Shown: positions 32,477 through 38,919 of the stretch, in pieces
Layout: every line of letters begins with the position of its first letter
How positions within the stretch are numbered: position 1 is the stretch's first letter
Source of the DNA: Schlegelella_A sp038241255
GTDB taxonomy: Bacteria; Pseudomonadota; Gammaproteobacteria; Burkholderiales; Burkholderiaceae_C
Direction: 5' to 3'
NCBI GenBank assembly: GCA_038241255.1
Contig: JBBRFW010000028.1
Span: 1 to 38,919 of the forward strand
Length of the DNA stretch: 38,919 nucleotides
Program-made: the position numbers and the translations under genes
Notes under the pieces: model-generated
What the model saw: the letters and a program-made list of their open reading frames with translations, nothing else
Told to the model about the DNA's origin: nothing
Database searches by the model: none

Positions 32477-32767
32477 ATGCCCCCGCCCCGCGGTAAAGGT
32501 CGGTTCAACAAGGACCGCAAGCCGAAGCGCAACACCCAGTCGCTGTTGTTCCGTCGCAAGCGCTTCTGTCGCTTCACGGTCACCGGCGTCAAGGAGATCG
32601 ACTACAAGGACGTCGACACCTTGCGCGATTTCATCAACGAGAACGGCAAGATCACGCCCGCCCGACTGACCGGAACGCGCGCCTTCTTCCAGCGCCAGCT
32701 GACGACGTGCATCAAGCGCGCCCGTTTCCTGGCGATGCTTCCGTACAGCGACCAGCACAAGGTCTGA
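32477..32767 (+). CDS. rpsR: 30S ribosomal protein S18
   Basis: The 96-residue protein contains the S18 core: RKRFCRFTVTGVKEIDYKDVDTLRDFI, NGKITPARLTGT and FQRQLTTCIKRARFLAMLPYSDQH. It is about 20 residues longer than E. coli S18, all in a basic N-terminal extension (PPPRGKGRFNKDRKPKRN), which is common in betaproteobacteria. GAAAGG upstream serves as ribosome site. S18 pairs with S6. Confidence 0.97.
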   Translation: MPPPRGKGRFNKDRKPKRNTQSLLFRRKRFCRFTVTGVKEIDYKDVDTLRDFINENGKITPARLTGTRAFFQRQLTTCIKRARFLAMLPYSDQHKV

Positions 32768-32777
32768 GGACGACGCC

Positions 32778-33230
32778 ATGCAAGTCATTCTTCTGGATAA
32801 GGTCGCCAACCTCGGCAACCTCGGCGACGTCGTCAAGGTCAAGGACGGTTACGCGCGCAACTTCCTGATCCCGCAGCGCGCCGCCCGGCGCGCGACCGCG
32901 ACCGCGATTAAGGAGTTCGAGGACAAGCGCGTCGAACTGGAGAAGCAGGCTGCCGAGAAGCTCGCGGCCGCGCAGGCGCTGGGCGAGAAGATGAGCGGCC
33001 GCACGGTGCACATCACGCAGAAGGCCGGTGTCGACGGACGGCTCTTCGGCTCGGTCACCAACGCCGACGTCGCCGATGCGCTCAACCGCATCGACTTCAA
33101 GGTGACCAAGGCGCAGGTGCGCATGCCCGACGGGCCGCTCAAGACCGTTGGCGAGCACACCGTGACGGTGGCGCCGCATACGGACGTGGTCGTCGACGTC
33201 AAGGTCGTCGTACTCGGCGAAACGAACTGA
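32778..33230 (+). CDS. rplI: 50S ribosomal protein L9
   Basis: The 150-residue product starts MQVILLDKVANLGNLGDVVKVKDGYARNFLIP, the L9 N-terminal signature, followed by the long connecting helix (about 45-75, rich in Glu, Lys and Ala) and the C-terminal rRNA-binding domain (LFGSVTNADVADAL, PDGPLKTVGEHTVTVAPHTDV). GAGGA precedes ATG 32778. It is the last gene before a strong terminator. Confidence 0.97.
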   Translation: MQVILLDKVANLGNLGDVVKVKDGYARNFLIPQRAARRATATAIKEFEDKRVELEKQAAEKLAAAQALGEKMSGRTVHITQKAGVDGRLFGSVTNADVADALNRIDFKVTKAQVRMPDGPLKTVGEHTVTVAPHTDVVVDVKVVVLGETN

Positions 33231-33266
33231 CGACGACCGGGGAGGGATCGCTCCTTCCCCTGTTCG

Positions 33267-33287
33267 CTCCCCTTTCTCCGAGGGGAG
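33267..33287 (+). other. Hairpin preceding the rplI terminator
   Basis: CTCCCC (33267-33272) pairs with GGGGAG (33282-33287) across a nine-base loop. It has no T run of its own and ends four bases before the terminator stem. A further GGGGAG/CTCC pairing is possible just upstream (about 33238-33256), so the 3' end of the transcript may carry several hairpins that protect it or aid termination. Confidence 0.5.
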
Positions 33288-33291
33288 GGGT

Positions 33292-33316
33292 GGGCTCCTT
33301 CGGAGTCCGTTTTTTT
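33292..33316 (+). terminator. Rho-independent terminator after rpsF-priB-rpsR-rplI
   Basis: GGGCTCC (33292-33298), loop TTC, GGAGTCC (33302-33308) forms a seven-pair stem with one G-T wobble, followed by G and seven T (33310-33316). It is the only clear intrinsic terminator in the window and separates the ribosomal protein operon from dnaB. Confidence 0.9.
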
Positions 33317-33384
33317 GTTTGGTTTCCACCGGCGGTGCAAGGGCTGTCCCCAGGGTTGTCCACCGGAGGCGGCGCGGGCGCCTT

Positions 33385-33390
33385 TATGAT
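33385..33390 (+). promoter_or_regulatory. Possible -10 element of a leaderless dnaB transcript
   Basis: TATGAT (five of six matches) is followed by six bases (TTCCCG) and the dnaB ATG at 33397. A TTGTCC at 33356-33361 is 23 bases upstream, too far for a normal -35. There is no Shine-Dalgarno before the ATG. Confidence 0.42.
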
Positions 33391-33396
33391 TTCCCG

Positions 33397-34818
33397 ATGT
33401 CTGCAATCTTCTCTCCGGCGGGAGGACCTCCCGATGTCCGCGCCGACGACGACGTCGCCCGGTTGCGAGTCCCGCCGCACTCGCCCGAGGCGGAGCAGAG
33501 CGTGCTCGGCGGGCTGCTCCTCGATAACGGCGCCTGGGACCGCATCGGCGACCTGCTCGGCGACGACGACTTCTATCGCTACGAGCACCGGTTGATCTAC
33601 GCGGCGATCGCGGCGCTGATCAACGCGACCAAGCCGGCCGACGTCATCATGGTCTTCGAGCAGCTGCAGCGGCTCGGCAAGGCCGACGACTGCGGCGGCC
33701 TTGTCTATCTCAACGCGCTCGCGCAGAGCGTGCCAAGCGCAGCCAACATTCGCCGCTATGCCGAGATCGTCCGCGAGCGCTCGGTGCTCCGCAAGTTGGT
33801 CGCGGCGAGCGACGAGATCGCCACCAGCGCCTTCAATCCGCAGGGCCGGCCGGTGGCCCAGATCCTCGACGACGCCGAGGGCAAGATCTTTCGCATCGGC
33901 GAGGAAGGCTCGCGCTCGCGTCAGGGATTCCAGAGCATGGACCAGCTCGTCGTCCAGCTGATCGACCGCGTCAACGAGCTGCACGAGAATGGCGCCGAGG
34001 AAGTCACCGGCGTGCGCACCGGCTTTTACGACCTCGACCGGCTCACCGCTGGCCTGCAGGCGGGCGACCTGATCGTGCTGGCGGCGCGGCCCTCGATGGG
34101 CAAGACCGCGCTCGCCCTCAACATTGCCGAGCACGTGGCCGTCAAGGAAGGCCTGCCGGTCGTCGTCTTCTCGATGGAAATGGGCGCCTCGCAGCTCGCC
34201 TTGCGCATGGTCGGCTCGCTCGGCCGGATCGACCAGCAGCACCTGCGCACCGGCGCGCTGCGCGACGACGAGTGGGGGCGCCTGTCGGAAGCGGTCGAGA
34301 AGCTCGGCAAGGTGAGCCTCTTCATCGACGAGAGCGGCTCGCTGAGTCCCACGGAGCTGCGCGCCAGGGCGCGGCGCCAGGCGCGCCAGTGCGGCCAGCT
34401 CGGCCTGATCGTCGTCGACTACCTGCAGCTGATGAGCGGCAGCGACAGCAACAGCGACGAAAACCGCGCGACCGTCATCGGTGAGGTTTCGCGCGGCCTC
34501 AAGTCACTCGCCAAGGAACTCAAGTGCCCGGTGATCGCGCTCTCGCAGCTCAACCGCAGCGTCGAGTCGCGCACCGACAAGCGGCCGCTGATGAGCGACC
34601 TGCGCGAGTCGGGCGCCATCGAGCAGGACGCCGACGTGATCATGTTCATCTACCGCGACGAGTACTACACCAAGGACGCGTGCAAGGAGCCGGGCATCGC
34701 CGAGATCATCATTGGCAAGCAGCGCAATGGCCCGACCGACACGTTCAGGCTGACGTTCTTGAAGCCGCTGACCAAGTTCGACAACCTCGCTCCCGGATCG
34801 GCAGGCAGCGACTATTGA
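33397..34818 (+). CDS. dnaB: Replicative DNA helicase DnaB
   Basis: DnaB is the hexameric helicase at the replication fork. The 473-residue product has the N-terminal collar domain (about 20-125; RVPPHSPEAEQSVLGGLLLDN), a linker helix, and the RecA-like motor with Walker A ARPSMGKTALALN (K236), SMEMGASQLALRM, Walker B LIVVDYLQLMSG and SQLNRSVESRTDKRPLMSDLRESGAIEQDAD. No intein interrupts these motifs. ATG 33397 gives a family-sized N-terminus; a longer frame to 33319 overlaps the terminator region. dnaB after rplI is a common order. The EamA frame begins immediately after the stop. Confidence 0.97.
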   Translation: MSAIFSPAGGPPDVRADDDVARLRVPPHSPEAEQSVLGGLLLDNGAWDRIGDLLGDDDFYRYEHRLIYAAIAALINATKPADVIMVFEQLQRLGKADDCGGLVYLNALAQSVPSAANIRRYAEIVRERSVLRKLVAASDEIATSAFNPQGRPVAQILDDAEGKIFRIGEEGSRSRQGFQSMDQLVVQLIDRVNELHENGAEEVTGVRTGFYDLDRLTAGLQAGDLIVLAARPSMGKTALALNIAEHVAVKEGLPVVVFSMEMGASQLALRMVGSLGRIDQQHLRTGALRDDEWGRLSEAVEKLGKVSLFIDESGSLSPTELRARARRQARQCGQLGLIVVDYLQLMSGSDSNSDENRATVIGEVSRGLKSLAKELKCPVIALSQLNRSVESRTDKRPLMSDLRESGAIEQDADVIMFIYRDEYYTKDACKEPGIAEIIIGKQRNGPTDTFRLTFLKPLTKFDNLAPGSAGSDY

Positions 34819-34819
34819 G

Positions 34820-35713
34820 CTGAACACGCACGCCCGCGCTGCGCTGGCGATGGTCGTCGCGACGTTGCTCTGGAGCATGGCCGGCGTGGTCACGCGCCAG
34901 CTCGGTCCGGTGAGCGGCTTCGAGGCGACGTTCTGGCGCAGCGTCTTCAACGCGGCGGCGCTCGTCGTCCTTCTGGCCCGGCTGCGAGGCGCATCCGCGC
35001 TGGGGCGGACGCTGCGCAGCGCCGGACCCACACTCTGGCTCTCGGCCGTCTGCTGGGCCGTCATGTTCACGGCCTTCATGGTCGCGATCACTATGACCAC
35101 CGTCGCCAACGTGTTGGTGACGATGGCGATCGCGCCGCTCCTGACCGCGCTCGTCGCGCGCGCGGTCGTCGGCCAGCGCCTGCCCGCACGCACCCGGGCC
35201 GCGATCGTCGTCGCCGGCGCCGGCATCGCCTGGATGTATGCGCACGAGCTGGCGGTGGTCGACTCTCGTCACTTCCTCGGCACCGCGGTCGCGCTCGCGG
35301 TTCCGATCTCGGCGGCGCTGAACTGGACGGCGATCCAGCGCAGCCGGCGCGGCGGAGCGGACCTGCTTGTGGCGGTGCTGATCGGCGCGGTGGTCTCGTC
35401 GCTCGTCACCTTGCCGCTGGCAGCGCCGCTGCGCGCGAACGCGCAAGACGTCGCCTGGCTCGCCTTGCTCGGCGTCGCCCAGCTCGCCGTGCCGTGCCTG
35501 ATCGCCGTCGCCGCCGCACGCGTGCTCTCAGCGCCCGAGGTCGCGTTGCTTTCGCTGCTCGAGATCGTCTTCGGCGTGACGTGGACCTGGCTCGGTGCGG
35601 CCGAAGCGCCGAGCCGGTACGTCCTCGAGGGCGGCGCCCTGGTGTTGGGCGCGCTGGTTGCTAACGAATCGCTTGCTTTGCGTCAGCGACGTCATGTCAC
35701 CGACGCGACATGA
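34820..35713 (+). CDS. EamA/DMT family transporter
   Basis: The product is an integral membrane protein of the drug/metabolite transporter superfamily with about ten hydrophobic segments in two EamA halves (for example VVATLLWSMAGVVTR at the start, LWLSAVCWAVMFTAFMVAI, and VALLSLLEIVFGVTWTWLG near the end). The substrate is unknown. ATG 34850 gives 287 residues but starts inside the first membrane helix; in-frame CTG 34820, one base after the dnaB stop, adds NTHARAALA and completes a normal N-terminus, and nine of those ten codons end in G or C. I use CTG but the choice is open. Confidence 0.82.
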   Translation: MNTHARAALAMVVATLLWSMAGVVTRQLGPVSGFEATFWRSVFNAAALVVLLARLRGASALGRTLRSAGPTLWLSAVCWAVMFTAFMVAITMTTVANVLVTMAIAPLLTALVARAVVGQRLPARTRAAIVVAGAGIAWMYAHELAVVDSRHFLGTAVALAVPISAALNWTAIQRSRRGGADLLVAVLIGAVVSSLVTLPLAAPLRANAQDVAWLALLGVAQLAVPCLIAVAAARVLSAPEVALLSLLEIVFGVTWTWLGAAEAPSRYVLEGGALVLGALVANESLALRQRRHVTDAT

Positions 35714-35792
35714 CATCACGGCAAGCAGATCCATCACCGCGATGCCGCCCGCTACCATGACCTCTCGTTCACGCCTCGTCGACCCGCATCGC

Positions 35793-36611
35793 ATGCCCCT
35801 TCGCCGTTCTCGACCCAGCGCAGCGCGGCGTGCCGGCAGCGACGATGCCCGCGCACCGAATGCGCTGCTGATGCTGCTCGAAGGCAGGGCGCCGATGGAA
35901 TTCTTCTCGCTCATCGCCGCGCTGCCGTGGCTGGCACGCCTGCCCCGCGGCGACGGCCATCCCGTGATGGTGTTCCCTGGCATGGGCGCGAGCGACGTCA
36001 CGACGGTGCCGCTGCGCCGCTATCTCACGGGCCTCGGATATGCCACTCGCGCGTGGGGCCAAGGCCTGAACTTCGGCCCGCGCCCCGGGGTGCTCGAGCG
36101 TTCGGCCGACGACGTGCGCGCTCTCGCCGAGCAGCACGGACAGCCGGTGAGCCTAATCGGCTGGAGCCTGGGCGGCATCTACGCGCGCGAGCTCGCCAAG
36201 CTGCACCCCTCGCTCGCGCGCTGCGTGATCACGCTCGGAACCCCGTTCACCGGCCACCCGAAGGCGACCAACGCTTGGCGCATCTACGAACTGCTGAGCC
36301 GGAGCAAGGTCGGCGATCCGGCGCTGATGGCCGAGATCAGGAAGCCGCCACCGGTGCCGACGACGTCGATCTATTCACGCAGCGACGGCATAGTCTCCTG
36401 GCGCTGCAGCCTCAACGACCCCGGGCCGCTGGTCGAGAACATCGAGGTACCGGCGAGCCACGTCGGCATGGGAACCAATCCGCTCGCGCTGTATGCGGTC
36501 GCCGACCGGCTCGCGCAGCCGATCGGCCAGTGGCGGCGCTTCGATGTGTCGGGCGGGCGCCGCTGGTTCTTCCGCACCGCGCTGCCCGACGCGGCGGCGA
36601 CGGCGGGCTGA
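35793..36611 (+). CDS. Alpha/beta hydrolase (lipase-like)
   Basis: The 272-residue protein has an alpha/beta hydrolase core: GHPVMVFPGMGASD is the oxyanion-region strand and turn, S125 in IGWSLGGIYARELAKLHP is the nucleophile, followed by VITLGTPFTGHP. TSIYSRSDGIVSWRC probably holds the acid (Asp in SDG) and PASHVGMGTNPLALYAV the histidine, an arrangement seen in triacylglycerol lipase-like and PGAP1-like proteins. An N-terminal Arg-rich stretch precedes the fold; an alternative ATG is at 35757. The substrate is unknown. A second hydrolase gene follows 15 bases later. Confidence 0.82.
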   Translation: MPLRRSRPSAARRAGSDDARAPNALLMLLEGRAPMEFFSLIAALPWLARLPRGDGHPVMVFPGMGASDVTTVPLRRYLTGLGYATRAWGQGLNFGPRPGVLERSADDVRALAEQHGQPVSLIGWSLGGIYARELAKLHPSLARCVITLGTPFTGHPKATNAWRIYELLSRSKVGDPALMAEIRKPPPVPTTSIYSRSDGIVSWRCSLNDPGPLVENIEVPASHVGMGTNPLALYAVADRLAQPIGQWRRFDVSGGRRWFFRTALPDAAATAG

Positions 36612-36626
36612 ACGGCCCGCCGGGCG

Positions 36627-37508
36627 ATGCAGGTCCAGGCCAACGGCGTCCGCCTCGAGGTGGAAGACCACGGCTCGCCGCAGGGCGAGCCGCTTCTCCT
36701 CGTCATGGGCCTTGGCATGCAGCTGCTCGGCTGGCACGAGGACTTCGTCGCCCTGCTCGTCGCGAGCGGCTTTCGCGTCATCCGCTTCGACAACCGCGAC
36801 ATCGGTCTCAGCCAGAGCTTCGACGAGGCCGGCGTGCCCCACCTCGCCCTCGACTCGCTGCGCCACGCCCTCGGCTTGCGCATCAAGGCGCCGTACACGC
36901 TCGCCGACATGGCTGCCGATGCGGTCGGCGTTCTCGACGCGCTCGGCATTGAGGCCGCACACGTCTGCGGCGCTTCCATGGGTGGCATGATCGCCCAGCG
37001 CATGGCGGCGCTCGCCCCCGGGCGGGTCAGGAGCCTGACCTTGATGATGACCTCGAGCGGCGCGCGCAGGCTGCCGGGGCCGACACTCAAGGTGCGCAGC
37101 GCGCTGATCTCGCGGCCGGCCTCGCCGACGGTCGAGGGCATCGTCGAGCACTACGTCCGGCTCTATGCCCTGATCGGCAGCCCGGCGTATCCGTCGCCGC
37201 CGGCTTACCTGCGCGAGCGGTTCACGTTCTCGGTGAAGCGCTCCTACCGCCCCGCAGGGACGGCGCGCCAGATGGTCGCCATCGCCGCCGACGGTGACCG
37301 CTCGCAGGTCCTCGGCGCGATCCGCGTGCCGACCCGGATCATCCACGGCGCAGCCGATCCGCTCGTGCCGGTGGCGGCGGGGCACGACCTGAAAGCGAAG
37401 ATCGCCGGCGCCCGGATCGACGTGATAGACGGCATGGGCCACGACCTGCCGGCGCCGCTATGGCCGCGTTTCGTCGCGGGCATAGTCGCCGCCGCGGGTC
37501 GTCGCTGA
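36627..37508 (+). CDS. Alpha/beta hydrolase
   Basis: The 293-residue product is a classic alpha/beta hydrolase: PLLLVMGLGMQLLGWHEDFV, then RFDNRDIGLSQ, the nucleophile elbow GASMGGMIAQ (S117), the acid D244 in IIHGAADPLVP and the histidine H272 in GMGHDLP. This layout resembles carboxylesterase, 3-oxoadipate enol-lactonase and TAP-like enzymes, and the substrate cannot be decided. It is on the same strand as the preceding hydrolase but the two belong to different subgroups, so a recent tandem duplication is not indicated. Confidence 0.9.
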   Translation: MQVQANGVRLEVEDHGSPQGEPLLLVMGLGMQLLGWHEDFVALLVASGFRVIRFDNRDIGLSQSFDEAGVPHLALDSLRHALGLRIKAPYTLADMAADAVGVLDALGIEAAHVCGASMGGMIAQRMAALAPGRVRSLTLMMTSSGARRLPGPTLKVRSALISRPASPTVEGIVEHYVRLYALIGSPAYPSPPAYLRERFTFSVKRSYRPAGTARQMVAIAADGDRSQVLGAIRVPTRIIHGAADPLVPVAAGHDLKAKIAGARIDVIDGMGHDLPAPLWPRFVAGIVAAAGRR

Positions 37509-37531
37509 CGCGCGCAGCGCAGCGCGGCGCC

Positions 37532-37568
37532 GGCCGGCCGTCGGCGTCGCGGCAACGGTCGGCCGGCC
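37532..37568 (+). repeat. Perfect inverted repeat between hydrolase and DUF1631 genes
   Basis: GGCCGGCCG (37532-37540) and CGGCCGGCC (37560-37568) are nine-base complements with 19 bases between. It starts 24 bases after the hydrolase stop. There is no T run, so if it ends transcription it does so with Rho or weakly; a protein-binding site is also possible. Confidence 0.45.
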
Positions 37569-37691
37569 ACGCTGATCGGCCGTGACATCCGACCTCGCCG
37601 GCGGTGCGCGCCGGGCCGGTTAGCGACGATACTTTCAGGCGTGTTCGGCGCGCCCCGCGGCGGCCGCGCCGCGCCTCGATCCCTGCCTTCC

Positions 37692-38919
37692 ATGAGTGCG
37701 ACCGACCCTTCCGCCCAAGCCGTCCTGGCTGCCGCCCAGGACCGAATCCGTGCGACCGCCGACCTCGCCGTCGTCGAGGTCGCGAACAACCTGCTCGTCC
37801 TCATGAAGTCTGCGGGCACCTACCGCGAGCGCGGCCAGCTCGCATTCGCGCAAATCCACATCCTCGAGAGCCGCGAGCTGTTCCTGTCGTCGTTCTCGAC
37901 GGCGCTGCGCGAGCGGATCGCCGAGGACCTCGCCTCGGGCAGCGAGAGCCGCGCCGCGGTCACGACCACGGACTGGCAGTCGATCAGCCTCGTCGACGAA
38001 GGCAAGATCGAGGAGAAGATCTCGTTCGAGCGCATCGGCCAGCTGGTCTCGCACCGCTGCGAGGCCGAGCTGCGCGAGCTCGAGGGCTACATGAGCAGCC
38101 TGCTCCGTCATGCCTGGGCCGACCCGCTGAAGAATCCGTTGCGCGGCGCCATCCTCGGCTCTGCGCTGCACAAGGCGATCGAGAAGATCACCGACGAGCC
38201 AGACACTCAGAAGATCTTCGGCCGCGAGCTCGGGCAGGCGATGGCCAACGCGATGCCGGCGTGCTACGCCGAAATCGCCGCCAGCCTGAAGCAACGCGGC
38301 CTGAAGCCGACGGATCTGGCGATGCGTCCGGCCGACGAGTTCTCGGCCCGGCCGGCGGCGCGATCCGGTGGCCCGGCCGGTGTCTTCGAGGACGCGCGCA
38401 AGGCTTGGGAGGTCTCGTGGCAGGGGCGCATCGGCAGCGGCCCCGGCGCGCCGGGGCGGCCGTGGGAGAACTCGATGGTCGGCCGCTTCCCGGATGAGCC
38501 GCTGGCCGACGGTGTCGATCCGGAAAGCTCCGCCTCGCTCCTCGACCGTTTGATCCGCGGTGGCCTGCCCGGCTCCTTCGCGTCTGGCGGGGCGGCCCGC
38601 TCGCCCGGTGCCGCGCAGGCCGACGCCGAGCTGATGAACCTGTTGCGCCGCCTCAACGGCGGTGCGACCTATCGAGGTGAGTTCGACGCCTTGCCGCGCG
38701 ACACCGGCTATGGCTCGTATACCGGTCAGGGCGACGACTTCGCGCCGACCACGCGCAGCGGCGTGCCGCTCGGCACTCCGTACACGCAGGCGCCGTCGAG
38801 CGGCCTGAGCGGCCTGATGGCGGCCAACCTGATCCGCGCCCATCGCGCCGAGCTGATGCAGGCGTCGCGCGGCAAGCTCGATCACCTCGTCATCGAGGTC
38901 GTCAGCAGCCTGTTCGACC
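37692..38919 (+). CDS. DUF1631 family protein, N-terminal part (runs off the window)
   Basis: An open frame from ATG 37692 runs to the window end: 409 codons without a stop. The sequence (WQSISLVDEGKIEEKISFERIG split around that motif, then LRHAWADPLKNPLRGAILGSALHKAI and ELGQAMANAMPACYAEI) matches DUF1631, a large family of about 700-800 residues in beta- and gammaproteobacteria with no firm function; older records sometimes label it thymidine phosphorylase without good reason. Residues about 225-330 are Gly/Pro/Ser-rich and probably a linker. No signal peptide is seen. The start has no clear Shine-Dalgarno; GATACT at 37628-37633 is a possible -10. Confidence 0.85.
   Translation, partial: MSATDPSAQAVLAAAQDRIRATADLAVVEVANNLLVLMKSAGTYRERGQLAFAQIHILESRELFLSSFSTALRERIAEDLASGSESRAAVTTTDWQSISLVDEGKIEEKISFERIGQLVSHRCEAELRELEGYMSSLLRHAWADPLKNPLRGAILGSALHKAIEKITDEPDTQKIFGRELGQAMANAMPACYAEIAASLKQRGLKPTDLAMRPADEFSARPAARSGGPAGVFEDARKAWEVSWQGRIGSGPGAPGRPWENSMVGRFPDEPLADGVDPESSASLLDRLIRGGLPGSFASGGAARSPGAAQADAELMNLLRRLNGGATYRGEFDALPRDTGYGSYTGQGDDFAPTTRSGVPLGTPYTQAPSSGLSGLMAANLIRAHRAELMQASRGKLDHLVIEVVSSLFD

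Noticed and set aside
33356..33361. TTGTCC as the -35 of dnaB
   Set aside because: It is 23 bases from TATGAT, outside the workable spacing for sigma-70.
36627..37508. Recent tandem duplication giving the two hydrolases
   Set aside because: The nucleophile elbows (GWSLGG and GASMGG), histidine contexts and lengths differ; they belong to separate subgroups.

Overview
The window is a very GC-rich stretch of a bacterial chromosome, densely packed with genes, and almost entirely core metabolism and housekeeping. Gene content and order point to a betaproteobacterium, probably in or near Burkholderiales. The evidence is skp-lpxD-fabZ-lpxA-lpxB-rnhB-rRNA/tRNA methyltransferase, the divergent pair ppsR/ppsA, the Mth938-like/bcp/phoH run divergent from alaA-hom-thrC, rpsF-priB-rpsR-rplI-dnaB, and a DUF1631 gene. 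The assignment rests on remembered synteny, not on a search. I see no tRNA, rRNA, CRISPR array, insertion sequence, prophage or integrase.

Layout: (1) 1-5099, + strand: lipid A and fatty acid genes (skp C-terminus, lpxD, fabZ, lpxA, lpxB), then rnhB and a SpoU methyltransferase. (2) 5100-6800: a threonine/serine dehydratase behind a 226-base leader, facing two small overlapping unknown genes. (3) 6795-10318: PpsR, the regulator of PEP synthase, divergent from PpsA, its target. (4) 10346-12727, - strand: NlpC/P60 peptidase, moaA and a coupled GNAT acetyltransferase. (5) 12879-18005: a three-carbon acyl-CoA locus with an AcuI-type acrylyl-CoA reductase, a divergent cysteine hydrolase, and a flavoprotein of the HpaB/4-hydroxybutyryl-CoA dehydratase superfamily that overlaps a PrpE-type propionyl-CoA synthetase gene. 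(6) 18002-20739, - strand: Mth938-like protein, Bcp peroxiredoxin, PIN-PhoH protein. (7) 20861-29909, + strand: alaA-hom-thrC-moeA-moaD-moaE-crcB, almost all with overlapping stop/start codons, then clpB behind a good sigma-32 promoter. (8) 29918-31438, - strand: an unfamiliar protein with 16-residue Trp repeats and a roadblock/LC7-like C-terminus. (9) 31806-34818: rpsF-priB-rpsR-rplI, a terminator, then dnaB. (10) 34820-38919: EamA transporter, two alpha/beta hydrolases and the first 409 codons of a DUF1631 gene.

Threads worth following: the flavoprotein in region 5 keeps the fold and the catalytic-region histidine of 4-hydroxybutyryl-CoA dehydratase but appears to have lost two of the four iron-sulfur ligands, while sitting with PrpE and AcuI. 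Four genes without a Shine-Dalgarno sequence (ppsR, moaA, the Mth938 gene, dnaB) each have a -10-like hexamer exactly six bases before the ATG, which suggests leaderless mRNAs. priB has no ATG/GTG/TTG that fits and probably starts at CTG or ATC. The rpsF leader can fold into a nested structure suited to S6:S18 feedback. Two convergent gene pairs share a CTAG palindrome as both stop codons.
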